From assembly GCA_008694505.1 (NCBI GenBank), contig VZDJ01000219.1:13402514-13466513 (forward strand): a stretch of DNA of 64,000 nt, read 5' to 3'. Below the pieces are notes generated by a model. The model was not told the DNA's origin. It was given only the letters and a program-made list of their open reading frames with translations, and made no database searches. Source of the DNA: Cyanoderma ruficeps. Taxonomy: Eukaryota > Chordata > Aves > Passeriformes > Timaliidae. The translations under genes and the position numbers were made by a program. Shown here piece after piece: positions 36,592 through 47,300 of this stretch. How positions within the stretch are numbered: position 1 is the stretch's first letter; each line of letters begins with the position of its first letter.

Positions 36592-36611
36592 CTCCTGAAG
36601 TCAAAGGGCAT
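36592..36611 (-). CDS. ERGIC1: ERGIC1 coding exon 1 (residues 1-7, partial codon at end)
   Basis: This 20-nt coding segment reads MPFDFR plus two bases of an Arg codon, followed directly by a consensus donor (GTGAGT at 36591-36586). Joined to the exon at 16387 it gives the N-terminus MPFDFRRFDIYRK, which I recognise as that of ERGIC1. The initiator has A at -3 (CCACCATGC), a good Kozak context, and no other ATG lies between it and the CCAAT box. In the unspliced DNA the frame stops at once (TGA inside the donor), so splicing is required. The residues form the start of the short cytosolic tail. The 5' untranslated part of the exon continues to the right for an unknown distance. Confidence 0.95.
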
Positions 36612-36760
36612 GGTGGTGGCGGTGGTGGTGGCGGGCGGGCTGCGGGCGCCGCCGCCCCCGGCCCCGGCTGTGGCCTCGCTGCCGGCGGCTGCAGGGCCAG
36701 GAAGTGACGGGCCCGGCCCCGGCCCCGGCGCCGCGCAGCCCCAGCCCATTGGGCGGCCGG
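36612..36760 (-). promoter_or_regulatory. ERGIC1: ERGIC1 core promoter and 5' leader (CCAAT/GC-box, TATA-less)
   Basis: On the minus strand this GC-rich segment carries a CCAAT box (ATTGG on the plus strand at 36748-36752) overlapping a GC box (GGGCGG at 36751-36756), then an ETS/CRE-like CCGTCACTTCC (36700-36710), and no TATA box. Directly before the ATG is a (CCA/CCG) trinucleotide-rich leader (36612-36632). An ATG inside the CCAAT motif (36749-36747) is the only upstream ATG in this block, so if transcription starts between 36640 and 36720 the leader has no upstream start codon. The exact start site cannot be read from sequence alone. Confidence 0.7.
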
Positions 36761-36814
36761 GCCGGCCGGGGCTTCCGCCGCCGGGTTACGGGAGCGGCGG
36801 CACCGCGCACCGGC

Positions 36815-36953
36815 GTGAGGGATCCGGGCTGAGGGATGAGGGGTCCGGGGTGAGGGGTGAGGGATCCGGGCTGAGGCATGAGGGATGCAGAATGAGGGAT
36901 CCGGAGTGAGGGGTGCAGGATGGGAGTGCGGGGTGGGAGATGCGGGATGCGGG
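36815..36953. repeat. G-rich heptamer-based minisatellite upstream of promoter
   Basis: The stretch is built from 7-bp units of the TGAGGGA / TCCGGGG / TGAGGGG type, arranged as 14- and 21-bp higher units (about 20 heptamers), drifting at the right end to TGCGGGG forms. All G-runs are on the plus strand. It sits about 200-340 bp upstream of the ERGIC1 ATG. Open frames on both strands through it are by-products of the repeat. Confidence 0.8.
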
Positions 36954-37049
36954 GCGAGGCCCGCGGGGCTCCCGCAGTTTGCGGGGTCCGCTCGGTGCTC
37001 GCCGTGCGCCGCTTCAGCCCCGCGGCTCTCAGGGCGCTGGCGGCACGGG

Positions 37050-37480
37050 ATCAGGGAGTTGTTTCTGTTGGAAAAGAGCTCCAAGATTACCGAGTCCAAG
37101 CTGTGCCCCATCCCCACCTTGTCCCCAGCCCAGAGCACTCAGTGTCACCTCCAGCCCTTCCTGGGACACTCCAGGGATGGGCATCCAAACCTCCCTGGGC
37201 ACTGCCAAGGCCTGAGCGCCCTTTCCATGGAGAAATTCCTGCTGCTGTCCACCCTGAGCCTCCCCTGGCCCAGCCTGAGGCCGTTCCCTCTCCTCCTGTC
37301 CCTGTTCCCTGGGAGCAGAGCCCGACCCCCCCGGCTGTCCCCTCCTGTCAGGGAGTTGTGCAGAGCCACAGTGTCCCCCTTGAGCCTCCTTTTCTCCAGG
37401 CTCAGCCCCTTTCCCAGCTCCCTCAGCCTCTCCTGGGGCTCCAGGCCGGAGTGTGGAGGTGTTTCAGCCTTTGTCTGGCA
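37050..37480 (-). mobile_element. CR1 LINE fragment upstream of ERGIC1
   Basis: It starts with gttggaaaagagctccaaga and continues through 'gccccatccccaccttgtcc', 'cctcccctggcccagcctga' and 'agcctccttttctccaggct', the reverse complement of CR1. It begins about 440 bp upstream of the ERGIC1 ATG, at the CpG island edge. Plus-strand open frames of about 210 residues here (36885-37570) run partly over the heptamer array and this CR1 and are not genes. Confidence 0.85.
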
Positions 37481-37655
37481 TCTTTTGCACTCTCAGCATC
37501 ACAACAACACCAGCATGTGTCAGTGAGCGCACCACAGGCCGTGTCTGGAGACAGAGCCAAGCCACGGTGACAGGCAGGGAGGGGAAAGTCTCACACCTCC
37601 GAGTGCCCACAAAGGAAGGAACAGCACCCACTCCTCCATCCCTGTGCACCCTTTA

Positions 37656-37890
37656 AGTTTAGCTTAGATATTGAGAAGAAATTGTTCTCTGTGAGGGTGG
37701 GCAGGCCCTGGCACAGGGTCCCCAGGGAAGCTCTGGCTGCCCCTGGATCCCTGGCAGTGTCCAGGGCCAGGCTGGATGGAGCTTGGAACCCCCTGGGACA
37801 GTGGAAGGTGTCCTTGGCCATGGCAGGGGGTGGCACTGGATGATCTTTAAGCTCCTTTCCAACCCAAACCATTCCAGGATTCTATCATAA
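37656..37890 (+). mobile_element. CR1 LINE 3' fragment
   Basis: The order 'tagatattgagaagaaattg', 'ggcaggccctggcacagggt', 'ccagggccaggctggatgga', 'cctttccaacccaaaccatt', 'ccaggattctatcataa' is a plus-strand CR1 3' end. It lies opposite in orientation to the CR1 at 37050-37480, with a spacer of about 175 bp. Confidence 0.93.
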
Positions 37891-40059
37891 GTTCCTGTAG
37901 GGCCAGCACAGCTCTTTCACCTCCCCTTGGAAATTTCTTTTTTGCAATTTTACTGGAACATGGGATTAAAGTTTGAAAAAGCTCGCCATTCATTAGACAA
38001 GGCATTTCCCCAGTCTTTCCATTTTGCCTGCATCCTTTTCCCTGGCATTTCGTTTTTCTGGCTGCATCCCTGTCAGGTTCAGTGCAATGCACGAGGCTAA
38101 CCCTGTACTGCTCCAAGCACCATCCCCGTTCCTTGCCATAATTCCATCACCAGCTAACAGCATCCCTCAGGGATGTTTTGCTGCAGGTAGTGTGACTGCT
38201 GCTGTGTTCAGAGCTGCTGTCACTCACATGCAGTGCAGGTTAGACTGCACTGCAGGAACAAAATACAGCTATTCTTGCCTTTTGAGTCTAAAAGCAGGGC
38301 AAGAGAAAGAGCGAAATGGCAGCAATCTGAATATGCAATATCCTGCATTTCTAATTGATTCGGTACCTTTCTTCCTCCTGCTGCTGCTGTCATGATTTCT
38401 TTACTTAGAGGTGCACATCTTTCCATTTTTTTTCCCTTTCACACAAAAATTAGGCCTATACATGGTTAAAAAAAATTTCAGATTGAATCAAGCAGGGGGA
38501 AAAACTGCTTGTTATTAATCAATACCATTTCCATTCAAAGGAAAACATAATAATTCATGCTGGGAACATGAACAACTAAACTGGAGGAATCCCAAGTATG
38601 ACATAACACGGCATTATCCCCGAGAAGCCCCCAAGGAATAGATAAAAATACCTAATTGTTTTTTTGTTTTGTTGGATTTTTTTTTTAATATCAGACACCT
38701 AAATTATCTGACCACGTGGTGCGAGCACGTTCAGGAGATTACTAACAGATCAGCCACCAAATCCTGCTGCACTTTGCATTGTGCTCCAAAACTGAGCAAC
38801 CCGGTGAAATGAATGAGACAATTCTCATCCCTCATCAGGTCAAGCGATTGCACAGGCATAGCCAGGGGGGACGATCGTAGTGGAAAAAACCAAAACAAAC
38901 AGTGCCTGTCGAGGTGATTACACAACCAGCGCTCCTGGCAAGGCCCCCGCATCATTAGCTGTTATTAACTGTCTTGTGCAGAGGCATCAGCTCTCTCAGG
39001 AGCCAGGAGAGTGCTGAAGGGTTTGCAAAAGCTCTTCACTTATACAGTAGATAAATCTGGAGGTGGCCTTGAAGAGTTTTCCTCCTGCAGGCTCGAGTCT
39101 GAGGAGCACAGCGCAGCAAGGGTTCACCTTGCGGGGATTTGATTTTCTACTAAAAGGTCGAACTGGAGAAAGCAGTGGGCTCAGAGCAGCTTGGCACTTG
39201 GGTCCAGCTCACTCACATCCTTGCCAAGGGAAGAAGAAGTTTATGCCCTGAGATAAGACCCTCGTCACAATATTGTTTAATTACATAAAGCTTCTATCGA
39301 GGCCGAGATAAGAACAGGAATTTGTCCCCAGTCCAGCTGGGTGTGGCAGCTGAGCTCATGGTGTGTGTTAGAATGGGAACCAAAAGCAAGGGGTTTATCT
39401 GAGGTGATTGGTTGTCCCACCATTAGAAGTGGAATGAGCGAACTGATACTGACAGCTGATAGAAAAGTTAACTTTCTTTGTCATGGGAGCAATAAACTGA
39501 CCTTTTTCTGACAACAGTAGACTTAAAGCTATCATTTCTCTTCAAATTGCATCGGGAGCGTTCATTGAGCCAAGCTGCTACTCTGAAAAACCAGTAAACC
39601 AATCTTTTCAGACCTCTTTAATGACCAAGAAACCAAAGCAGAAGGATGAATTGACTCACCTAAGACTACAGAGTAAGATCAAGTTCAGTTCTAAACTAGC
39701 AAACAAATGCCTTCAGTTCATGTTCATAATTCTTCTTGCAAAAAAGAGTATTTTCCTCATTCCAGATCACTTTCTTACAGATAAATCAGATCATGGATGA
39801 GTCTGTCTGAATTCCTGACTAATGCCTCACAACAACAAAAATGGTACCTCCTTCCTATTAAAAAAAATAGTGGCCAAAAAGTGCTTTATCTGAATCACCA
39901 TCTTGGTTATTTATTTCATAAATTTGTTTATGCAGGTAAAATGATTCATGTCCAGGTTTCTGGGATATTCTTCCTCTCCAGCTGATATGCTATTTTTAAC
40001 TTTTGACTTCACATTAATAAAGTTAATTTGTAGAGTTTATATTAATCCTTGATAATTCA

Positions 40060-40393
40060 GCCTTGAGGAGACTGAGGGGAGGACTCCTGGGACTTCGTCC
40101 GGAGGGGCAGCTCCGATCTCTGCTCCCTGTGACAGGGACAGGACCCAGGGAACAGCTGGAGCTGTGCCAGGGGAGGTTTGGGTTGGATTTTGGGAAAGGT
40201 TCTTCCCCCAGAGGGTGCTGGCACTGCCCAGGCTCCCCAGGGAATGGGCACGGCCCCGAGGCTGCCAGAGCTCCAGGAGAGCCTGGACAGCGCCCCAGGG
40301 ATGCCCAGGGTGGGATTTTGGGGGATGTGTTCAGGGCCAGGAGCTGGACTTGGATCATCCCTTCCAACTCAGCGTATTCCATGATTCTATGGA
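40060..40393 (+). mobile_element. CR1 LINE 3' fragment
   Basis: It carries 'ggtttgggttggattttggg', 'aaaggttcttcccccagagg', 'ctccaggagagcctggacag' and ends 'tattccatgattctatgg', the CR1 3' terminal repeat. The left end is uncertain by tens of bases. Confidence 0.92.
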
Positions 40394-42106
40394 TTTCACT
40401 TGTCTCAGTTTTGTCATCTCAAAGGTTTCTCTTTCCCAGGAAAGTGTCACCTCAACCCTTACCTGTTCACCCCGATTTAGGGTGATCTAACATCCTGTAA
40501 CACTCACATATACGATTTCCTCTTTTGTTCTGTTTGCGATTCCTTACACACGGCTGAGTTTCATTTATTTGTATTTCTTTTTATTTATTTATTTTCAGCC
40601 TCTGTCTCCTGTCACAGCTGCTGCACTGGGAGCTCCCTGTGACTGGGCCATGAGCAGCGTTGTTTGCCCAAGGTAAAGCCGGCTGCACACACTCATCCCT
40701 CGGCTCAATTCGGCTTCCTTCATCAACGGGGAACGCGCTGTGACTCTTAGGAAGGCTCAGTGCTTATTCACTCATGCCCCTTCTGCTACAGAGGTGCGTA
40801 AGAACACAACCAAAAGCTGACCCGCGGCTTTTGTTTGGGATGTTGTGCGGCAGGGCCCACCCCAGGCCATTTTATTCACGGCGCTTTTATTCACAGTTTG
40901 TCGGCGAGGCGGGGTGGGCTGGGAATGGAGCGAGCGCATTGCTCTGCAGGGCGTGTGCCCCCGGCTTGTGTGTTGTGTCCTGCAGGGTGTGTCCTGGAGC
41001 CCTGAACAAAACTGCCGTTCAGGAAAAGGAAAAAACACTGCGGAGAATGAAGAGAGAGAGAGGAAAAAAAAAAAAAGTTATAAAGCGTTTTCAAAATATA
41101 AATAACGGCGTGTGAGGAAATCTTGCTGAAGGAACAGGATGCGCGTGGAGGTGAAGAATTCAAATACAAGTGCTGTGCTAAGTATAATCAGTAATGAAAG
41201 TTCAGCCCTTCCTCTTAGGATTTGGATAAGCTACGTGTTGGCAGTACTTCCCAAATTCCAGGGAACAAAAAGCAAGCTTTAAATGTTGTCTTAAAGTCTT
41301 GTTGCAGTGTAGTTTGTTTATCGTTGCCACATATGTAATGCTGCCCGTCTATTTTTGTGAGATTGGACTTAAAACACACAGTAGAATAAATGAGTATCTA
41401 CTGAATTTACCGTGTAAGTTCCTTCTTTATTGAATAGCTAAGCTTTTTCCTTAAGAAGACATAACAACCACCTCTCTTCTTCCTGCTCAATAGGCAGAAG
41501 AAACGATCTGGTGGTTTTTCAGTCGCAGGGCTGGGTCCAGCTGATGGGTGTGAGTGTGGAGAAGGGGATCTGTGCAGCCACATGGCCTCTCCCTTGTCCT
41601 GTGACAGTGGGCGAATGCTGAGGGGAATCTGCCACCCTTAAAGCCCCTAGAAAATTTACCCTGCTTTTAACACAAACTGCCTGTTTTCAAGCCTGTCTCC
41701 TGGCACGTTTTGGGTGCCAGGAATTTACTGTGGGAAAGTCACAGCGAGGAGAACATTTTTTTGTGCTTTATTTCTTTTTCCACTGTGGAAATGAATGCCA
41801 CAAGGAAGTTGCAGCCCCTGTCCCAGGCTTACCTCATGCTTTGCACAGCACCCCTGTGGAGGTGAGTGTTCAGTGTAGTTCAGGAGACTGCAAACACCTG
41901 ACCAAAGGCCATGGCCAAAGGGAGATGCAAGTTAACAGTTAACCAGGGTGAAATCCTGGATAGAGGACTTTGAACTCTAAGAGGGCCGGATCTCAAGGAG
42001 ATTTGGGATTGGCAGCAGAGGAGGGTTGAGGATTAGAACCTGATTCTCAAAGGTGTAATGCTCTCTAGGGAGTTAAATGCCTTAAATTCCCTTTACCCAG
42101 TCTCTA

Positions 42107-42131
42107 CTGGTCCTGAATAGTTCAGGACCAG
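42107..42131. repeat. Perfect inverted repeat (11-bp arms, 3-nt loop)
   Basis: CTGGTCCTGAA, a TAG loop and TTCAGGACCAG form an exact 25-nt palindrome-with-loop. No poly-T follows it and no gene is adjacent. Confidence 0.85.
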
Positions 42132-43095
42132 GACTTGAAGGACTCGAATGCTGAGATTCCTACTCCTGCCAGTGGGAAATACTCAGGAGAAGGACCTCTG
42201 AATACCTCACTATGAAACTCAGGCAGGGCCAGAAAATGTTTGCTTGTGGCCTTAGGTAACACATTGGGCATCAACATCTAAATTAGTCTCGTCAGGGAAA
42301 ATATATCTGGGAGATGAGCCACCCCTCTGCTTTAAATACTCACCGAGTGCTAAGAGCTCTTCCCTGGAAGATGGGTCTGGACCTTTGAACACAGAGTGCT
42401 GTGAGAAACTTGAGGCCATGAAGGGAAGGGAGAAAAATGTGCTCTGCCCGGCCTCTGAAAGCTGAGCCACTGAGTAGCCAGAAGTGCAGAATTCCTGGTG
42501 TTGAATTAGGGCTTCTACCTTGGAAACAGTGACTGTGCTTGGGCACTGGGCAAAGGGCCCCTGACTCACTGATGGTCAATACCTGTCAGCACTCCTGAGA
42601 GTTCCCTTCTGCCGCTACATCGTGTCTGGGAAATTGGGTCTTGAAGGTCTTCCTGACAAAAGCCCCACCTGATTTCTGGACAAGGAGGCAAGGGAGCAGC
42701 TGAGGGAATTGAGCCCACCCAGAGCAGTGGGGCACGACCAGGCGCCAGACCCTGCGGCGCCTCCGGAAGCTTTCCCCAGGAGCTGTGGGCACTTAGAGCA
42801 TCTGACGTGGCTGAGGAGGGCAGGCAGAGCTCTCCTGGGCTGCTCTCACCAGCACAGGCGCCAGCAGTCTGCATAAGTTGCACTTTGGTGCCTGAGTGCT
42901 GTTTTGGATCTCTCCCAGGGCCCGCTGCACGGGCAGGCTCTCGGCGGGCACTGGGCTCAGCAGGGATGGGGATGCTGTGCCTGCATCCACAGTGACCTCT
43001 CGGCATGGGTGGCCTCTTCTGCCCAGGGGTGAGCTGTGGCAGTCAGCTCAGGCACCCAGGTGTAAGGTCAGATCTCTGTGGAGCTCTCCTGTGGG

Positions 43096-43475
43096 CAGCA
43101 ATACATGGAACCCAGCTTTTTACAGCAATCCAGGGAACCCAGCCTTTTACAGCAATACATGGAACCCAGATTTTTACAGCAATAGATGGAACCCAGTTTT
43201 TTACAACAATACATGGAATCCAACTTTTTACAGCAATACATGGAACCCAGCTTTTTACAGCAATACATGGAACCCAGCTTTTCACAGCAATACATGGAAT
43301 CCAACTTTTTACAGCAATACAGGGAACCCAGATTTTTACAGCAATAGATTGAACCCAGCTTTTTACAGCAATCCAGGGAACCCAGCTTTTTACAGCAATA
43401 CAGAGAACCCAGCTTTTTACAGCAACCCAGGGAACCCAGCTTTTTACAGCAATACATGGAAACCAGCTTTTTACA
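43096..43475. repeat. 27-bp minisatellite, about 14 copies
   Basis: The unit is CAGCAATACATGGAACCCAG followed by CTTTTTA. Copies differ by one to four substitutions (aga/cag, atcc/atac, aacc/aacc). Because 27 is a multiple of three and the unit lacks stops in several frames, open frames appear on both strands (for example a plus-strand frame at 42896-43633 with a 9-residue period). This is a property of the array and not evidence of a protein. Confidence 0.93.
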
Positions 43476-44082
43476 ACAGAATCAGTATGGGAGGATTCAG
43501 CAGCTCTAGGCCATCACAAAGGCCCTCAGGCTGTAAACAAATGAACCCAAACAACTTGACAAGGAGAAATTTCTCAAACAAGGCTCTGGAAGTTTCCTTG
43601 GAAGACTTGCCAACTCCTGCTACTGCAGCTTAGCGGGTTCTCTCCCATCCTTTGACCCTCTGGAGCCAGCCCTGTGCGTGAGATGTTGAATTGCACTTCC
43701 CTGACTTGCTTTTGGCATGTCCTCTGTGCTGCCTTATCAGCATTCTCAGTGATTTCCTCTAGATATTGTGTAGCTGAGTAAGCCCAATGGGACATTACAG
43801 ACAAGAAATACAAACCTTTTTTTTTCTCTTCATCTTTTTCGTAGCAAGGATATGGATTTTTAATTGCTGCCTCTGCTGCAAATGAGGCTTGTGTTTTCCT
43901 TGTTCTCACTCAGTCTCTTGGCACTGCTGTGATGCTCAGTGGATTGGGGAGATTTTGTCAGTGCTAAAGAATCTGTTGCAGAAATCAGGGTGTGGCCAAA
44001 GAAAACTATTTTATAAAGATGTTCTATTAACCCTCTAATGAATTAAGGCAGAAATCATTGTCTCTGGCCTTCTTTTGTCTGC

Positions 44083-44305
44083 AGGGACACCTCCCACTGT
44101 CCCAGGCTGCTCCAAGCCCTATTCACCCTGGCCTTGGACACTTCCAGGGATCCAGGGGCAGCCACAGCTTCTCTGGGCACCCTGTGCCAGGTCCTCACCA
44201 CCCTGCCAGGGAACAATTCCTCCCCAATATCCCATCTAAACCTGGTGTCATTCAGTTTGAAGCCATTCCCCCTTGTCCTGTCACTACACACCGTTGTAAA
44301 GAGCA
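44083..44305 (-). mobile_element. CR1 LINE internal 3' region fragment
   Basis: It reads 'gcagggacacctcccactgt', 'ctggccttggacacttccag', 'ccattcccccttgtcctgtc', the reverse complement of CR1, but lacks the terminal part that usually sits at the left in this orientation. Confidence 0.9.
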
Positions 44306-47300
44306 TCTGGCCTCAGGTTTGGGGTGGGGTTAGTTTTGGTGGGCAGTTCCAGACGCTTTGGGATTCAATCCAACATCCATCCTCAGTGCCAGCTCCAGAA
44401 ATCACCACCTGGCAAACAGAGACCCCAAACTGGGGACAGCCTCAAGGTTTTGGCTTGAAATGGGGGTGAGGAGAGTGCTGTAAGGCACAGAGCGTGCAAG
44501 GCAGCATGGAAAGATAGGAATGAATGGGGAGGGAAACTGCTGGAGAAGGGAATGCCCAGAAGAAGGGAACTGGGAGCAAACAGACCACCCATGTAGGCAG
44601 CCCTGTGCAAGAGCTTGGAGGTGAGGATAAATTCAGCTTCAGGCAGAAGCTTAGAGGAGACGTACTTGGGGGAGCTGAATGGTCAGAAATGAAGTGAAAG
44701 GTTCCTTTCAAAGGACGGGCTGCAAAATCAGAAATCACTAAACCAAAGCAACAAATAAACCCTTCCAGAAAACTCCTCCAGCCTTTAGAGGAAGGCAGGC
44801 CCAGCACTCTCCAGACTTCTCCCTCACCAAAGAACACTCCTTTCACCCTGTCTCTGCTGAGGCCACTTCATGGTTTCTTGCTCAAGCTTCTCAAAGGAGA
44901 AAGAACAAAATCCTGTCCTCCTCAGGCTGTAATGATAAGCCTGCGGTGGAGTTAGCCAGGATTTATTTTAATTGGACTTTTTCTCTTTTTTCCTGGCACT
45001 TTAAAGTTTATGAACGGAAAGGATCAGTCTGACTCAGAGACTGGGCTACTTCCAAACATTAATCTCAGCTGCCATATGCTAATGCAGCTTGGCTCTGGTG
45101 CATCCTATGGTGTAAATACGTCTGTACCTTTCATCTCTGGTGTCAGAGGCCATTAAAGGGAACATGTCAGACTTTTGGGCAGATTGTGATTGCCTGACAT
45201 GCAATCTGCAGGCGTTGGATGAGGTTCTGGGAGGAAGAAGGTCTAGAAAACGTCCATATCGTGTTCTCTTGAAGTTCCTGTTTTACCATTCTGCAATATT
45301 GGTTGCCAAAGTTACGATGCCCAGGGAAATTCTTCGGCCTGTGCTGAAATCTGAAATCTGTACACAGATTTTGGTTATCCCAGTTCTAGGCAATAAACCT
45401 TGGAACATTGGCTTGGGTTCCGTGGTACAACATTTAGCCCCTTCTGTTTTGGTTGGCTTCGTAGTATGGGTATAACAAACACGTAAAAATGACTGTCCTG
45501 CTCATCACGACTTTTCCAGCACTGAAACATGAGCCTCTCGTCCTTTGTGTTTCACTTTCTTCCATTCTTCATCCCAAATGTTTCCATTCTGCTGATTTCG
45601 AATTTCATTCACTGTGTGAGGGCGTACTCTGAAAGTGTTTGGTATTTCCCTGCCCCTTCCTCATCTTCTTACTCACTAACTCACTCACTCTCTTCCCTGA
45701 AATCATCGTGGGAACAACCCTATTAGAAAAAAAAAAAGAGAGCGAGAACTTTCCAATTCTACTTATTTCAATGGAATTTCCCTGATGTCCTTTTTTCCAT
45801 ATCAGTGGATGTTTTTTTGCTGGTGACAGTGGTGTGACCAGTGTCAGGAAGAAGAAAAGTTCATTACAGAGGCAGTCGCTGAGGCTAACATTAGCCTAAT
45901 AAAACTGATTTTCCTAGATTTTTCCCTCTCAAGCCTATGTGCAGGAAAAGGTCTCCTCCAGAGGTAATCCAGAGCAGTAACCTCATTCCATGGAGGACAG
46001 AGGCTGTCCACAGACATTAACTCGTTAAGCCTAAAACTTAAAAGCTTAAAGAGATTGAGATCCACTCTTGCTCAGTGGAGTCACAGCAGACAAACGGCCA
46101 GTCCCAGGGTTGTAGAATTGTTGCTGACATGGAGAAGGGTGTTCTCAGCTGAGTAACCACTGCTTTATGGGGCAGGACAACATCCCTCAGCCCTCTTCCA
46201 ATTTTCTAAGCTGTCCTGAGCAGGGAGCCCTCTGGCCTTGTTTGATGGATGGGAAATGATGGGAATCATGATGTTAATTCACACAAGACCTTTCTCCAGG
46301 AGAACAGAGCTTTGATGGATACTTGGTGGACACCAGCAGAGCCTTGCAGATGAGGTGTAGGAGATGAAATAGGAGAAGCTCAGCTTTCCCACGCTGCAGG
46401 GAAATTTCCTGGGCACGTTCTACATTTTGCTATTTCCCCACTGGCAGGCTCCGCAAGAGCCTGGACGTTGGGGACATCGGGGTGACGGAGGACACAGCGT
46501 GTCCCCTCGCCACCAGGAGCCTCGTCACAGTGACAAGGCAGGGATGAGTCATGGCTGGAGCGGCTTTATGTAAATGAGGAACCTCTGGTGTTGTCCTGGC
46601 ACCCGTAAAATTCACGTAAGTGACGTTGTGTTCCCATGTCCCCGCTGAGGCAGCACAGGGCACTGGGGCAAGGCGCTGTGGTTCCCCCAGAGTGGGCAAT
46701 AATTGATCCAAACTGGGGGTGAAACTGAAAGTGAACCCCTGGAAGGGAAGGCTCCTTTCCCAGCAGCAGTGCCTGGAGAATATTTTCTGTTGCCTTTCGC
46801 TGTTAGTTGCAGCAGTGATTGAGCCACTGATGGTAAATGCTGGGGGGGGAGGCAGAGAAGGGGGAAGTCAAGGATTTCGGCAGAGAGCTCTGTCGCTGCG
46901 AAATCAGTCAGCCTCACTAAGATTTACGGGGCATCTATGACCCAGCTGAGAAACTTATTCAGGAATAAAGGAGGGAAGGTCCTGCTGCCGAGTGGCACGA
47001 AGCTGCAGCCCCTGTCCTGACGGCCTCGTGTGGGCAGCACATCCCGGGCAGGAGCGCTGAGGGGGACAAGTGGCAGCGTGAAAAAGCAGCACAATGCCAT
47101 CGTGTCTGCCCAGAGCCACGGGTGATATTAGCTCAGGTGGAGGGCCAAACTCTCTGACTCACCCTCCACAAAAAGCTCGCTGAAGTTTACCGAAGACAAT
47201 GGAATTAATCTAGTGTGCAGAGCTCATCTGAGAGACAGTGCCAGCCTCCAAAGCGCTGGCCTCCTTGGCCGTGAGGCTCCGAGGGTGCCGTGATTCATGT

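Larger units (their letters stand above)
36495..37060. other. ERGIC1: CpG island at the ERGIC1 promoter
   Basis: Base composition switches sharply to very high G+C with many CpG dinucleotides from the gap edge at 36495 to about 37060, while both flanks are ordinary. It covers exon 1, the leader, the promoter and the region upstream. Such an island over a 5' exon is typical of a broadly expressed housekeeping promoter. The upstream half (36815-37060) is partly made of a heptamer array. I see no convincing first exon of a divergent gene on the plus strand, although a bidirectional non-coding transcript cannot be excluded. Confidence 0.85.

Noticed and set aside
36601..36879. Upstream open frame overlapping the ERGIC1 start codon
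   Set aside because: Its ATG at 36879 lies in the heptamer array, most likely upstream of the transcription start, so it is probably not in the mRNA.
36080..37138. 352-codon minus-strand open frame across the promoter
   Set aside because: It runs through the worn tandem repeat, the N gap, the CpG island and the heptamer array in a frame different from ERGIC1. Pro/Ala/Gly-rich low complexity without a domain; it is a product of GC-rich sequence.
36885..37570. Plus-strand open frames of about 215 codons, possible divergent gene
   Set aside because: They combine GC-rich island sequence with reverse CR1 sequence, with no recognisable domain or splice structure.
42107..42131. Rho-independent terminator
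   Set aside because: The hairpin has no T-run and the DNA is vertebrate, so a bacterial terminator reading makes no sense.
42896..43633. 245-codon frame with a 9-residue repeat, possible repetitive protein
   Set aside because: The 27-bp minisatellite is open in several frames on both strands, so an open frame is expected. No signal peptide, no splice context and no unique domain around it.
45140..45475. 111-codon plus-strand frame as an upstream gene exon
   Set aside because: No match to any family I know, including DUSP1 or other neighbours expected from human gene order.
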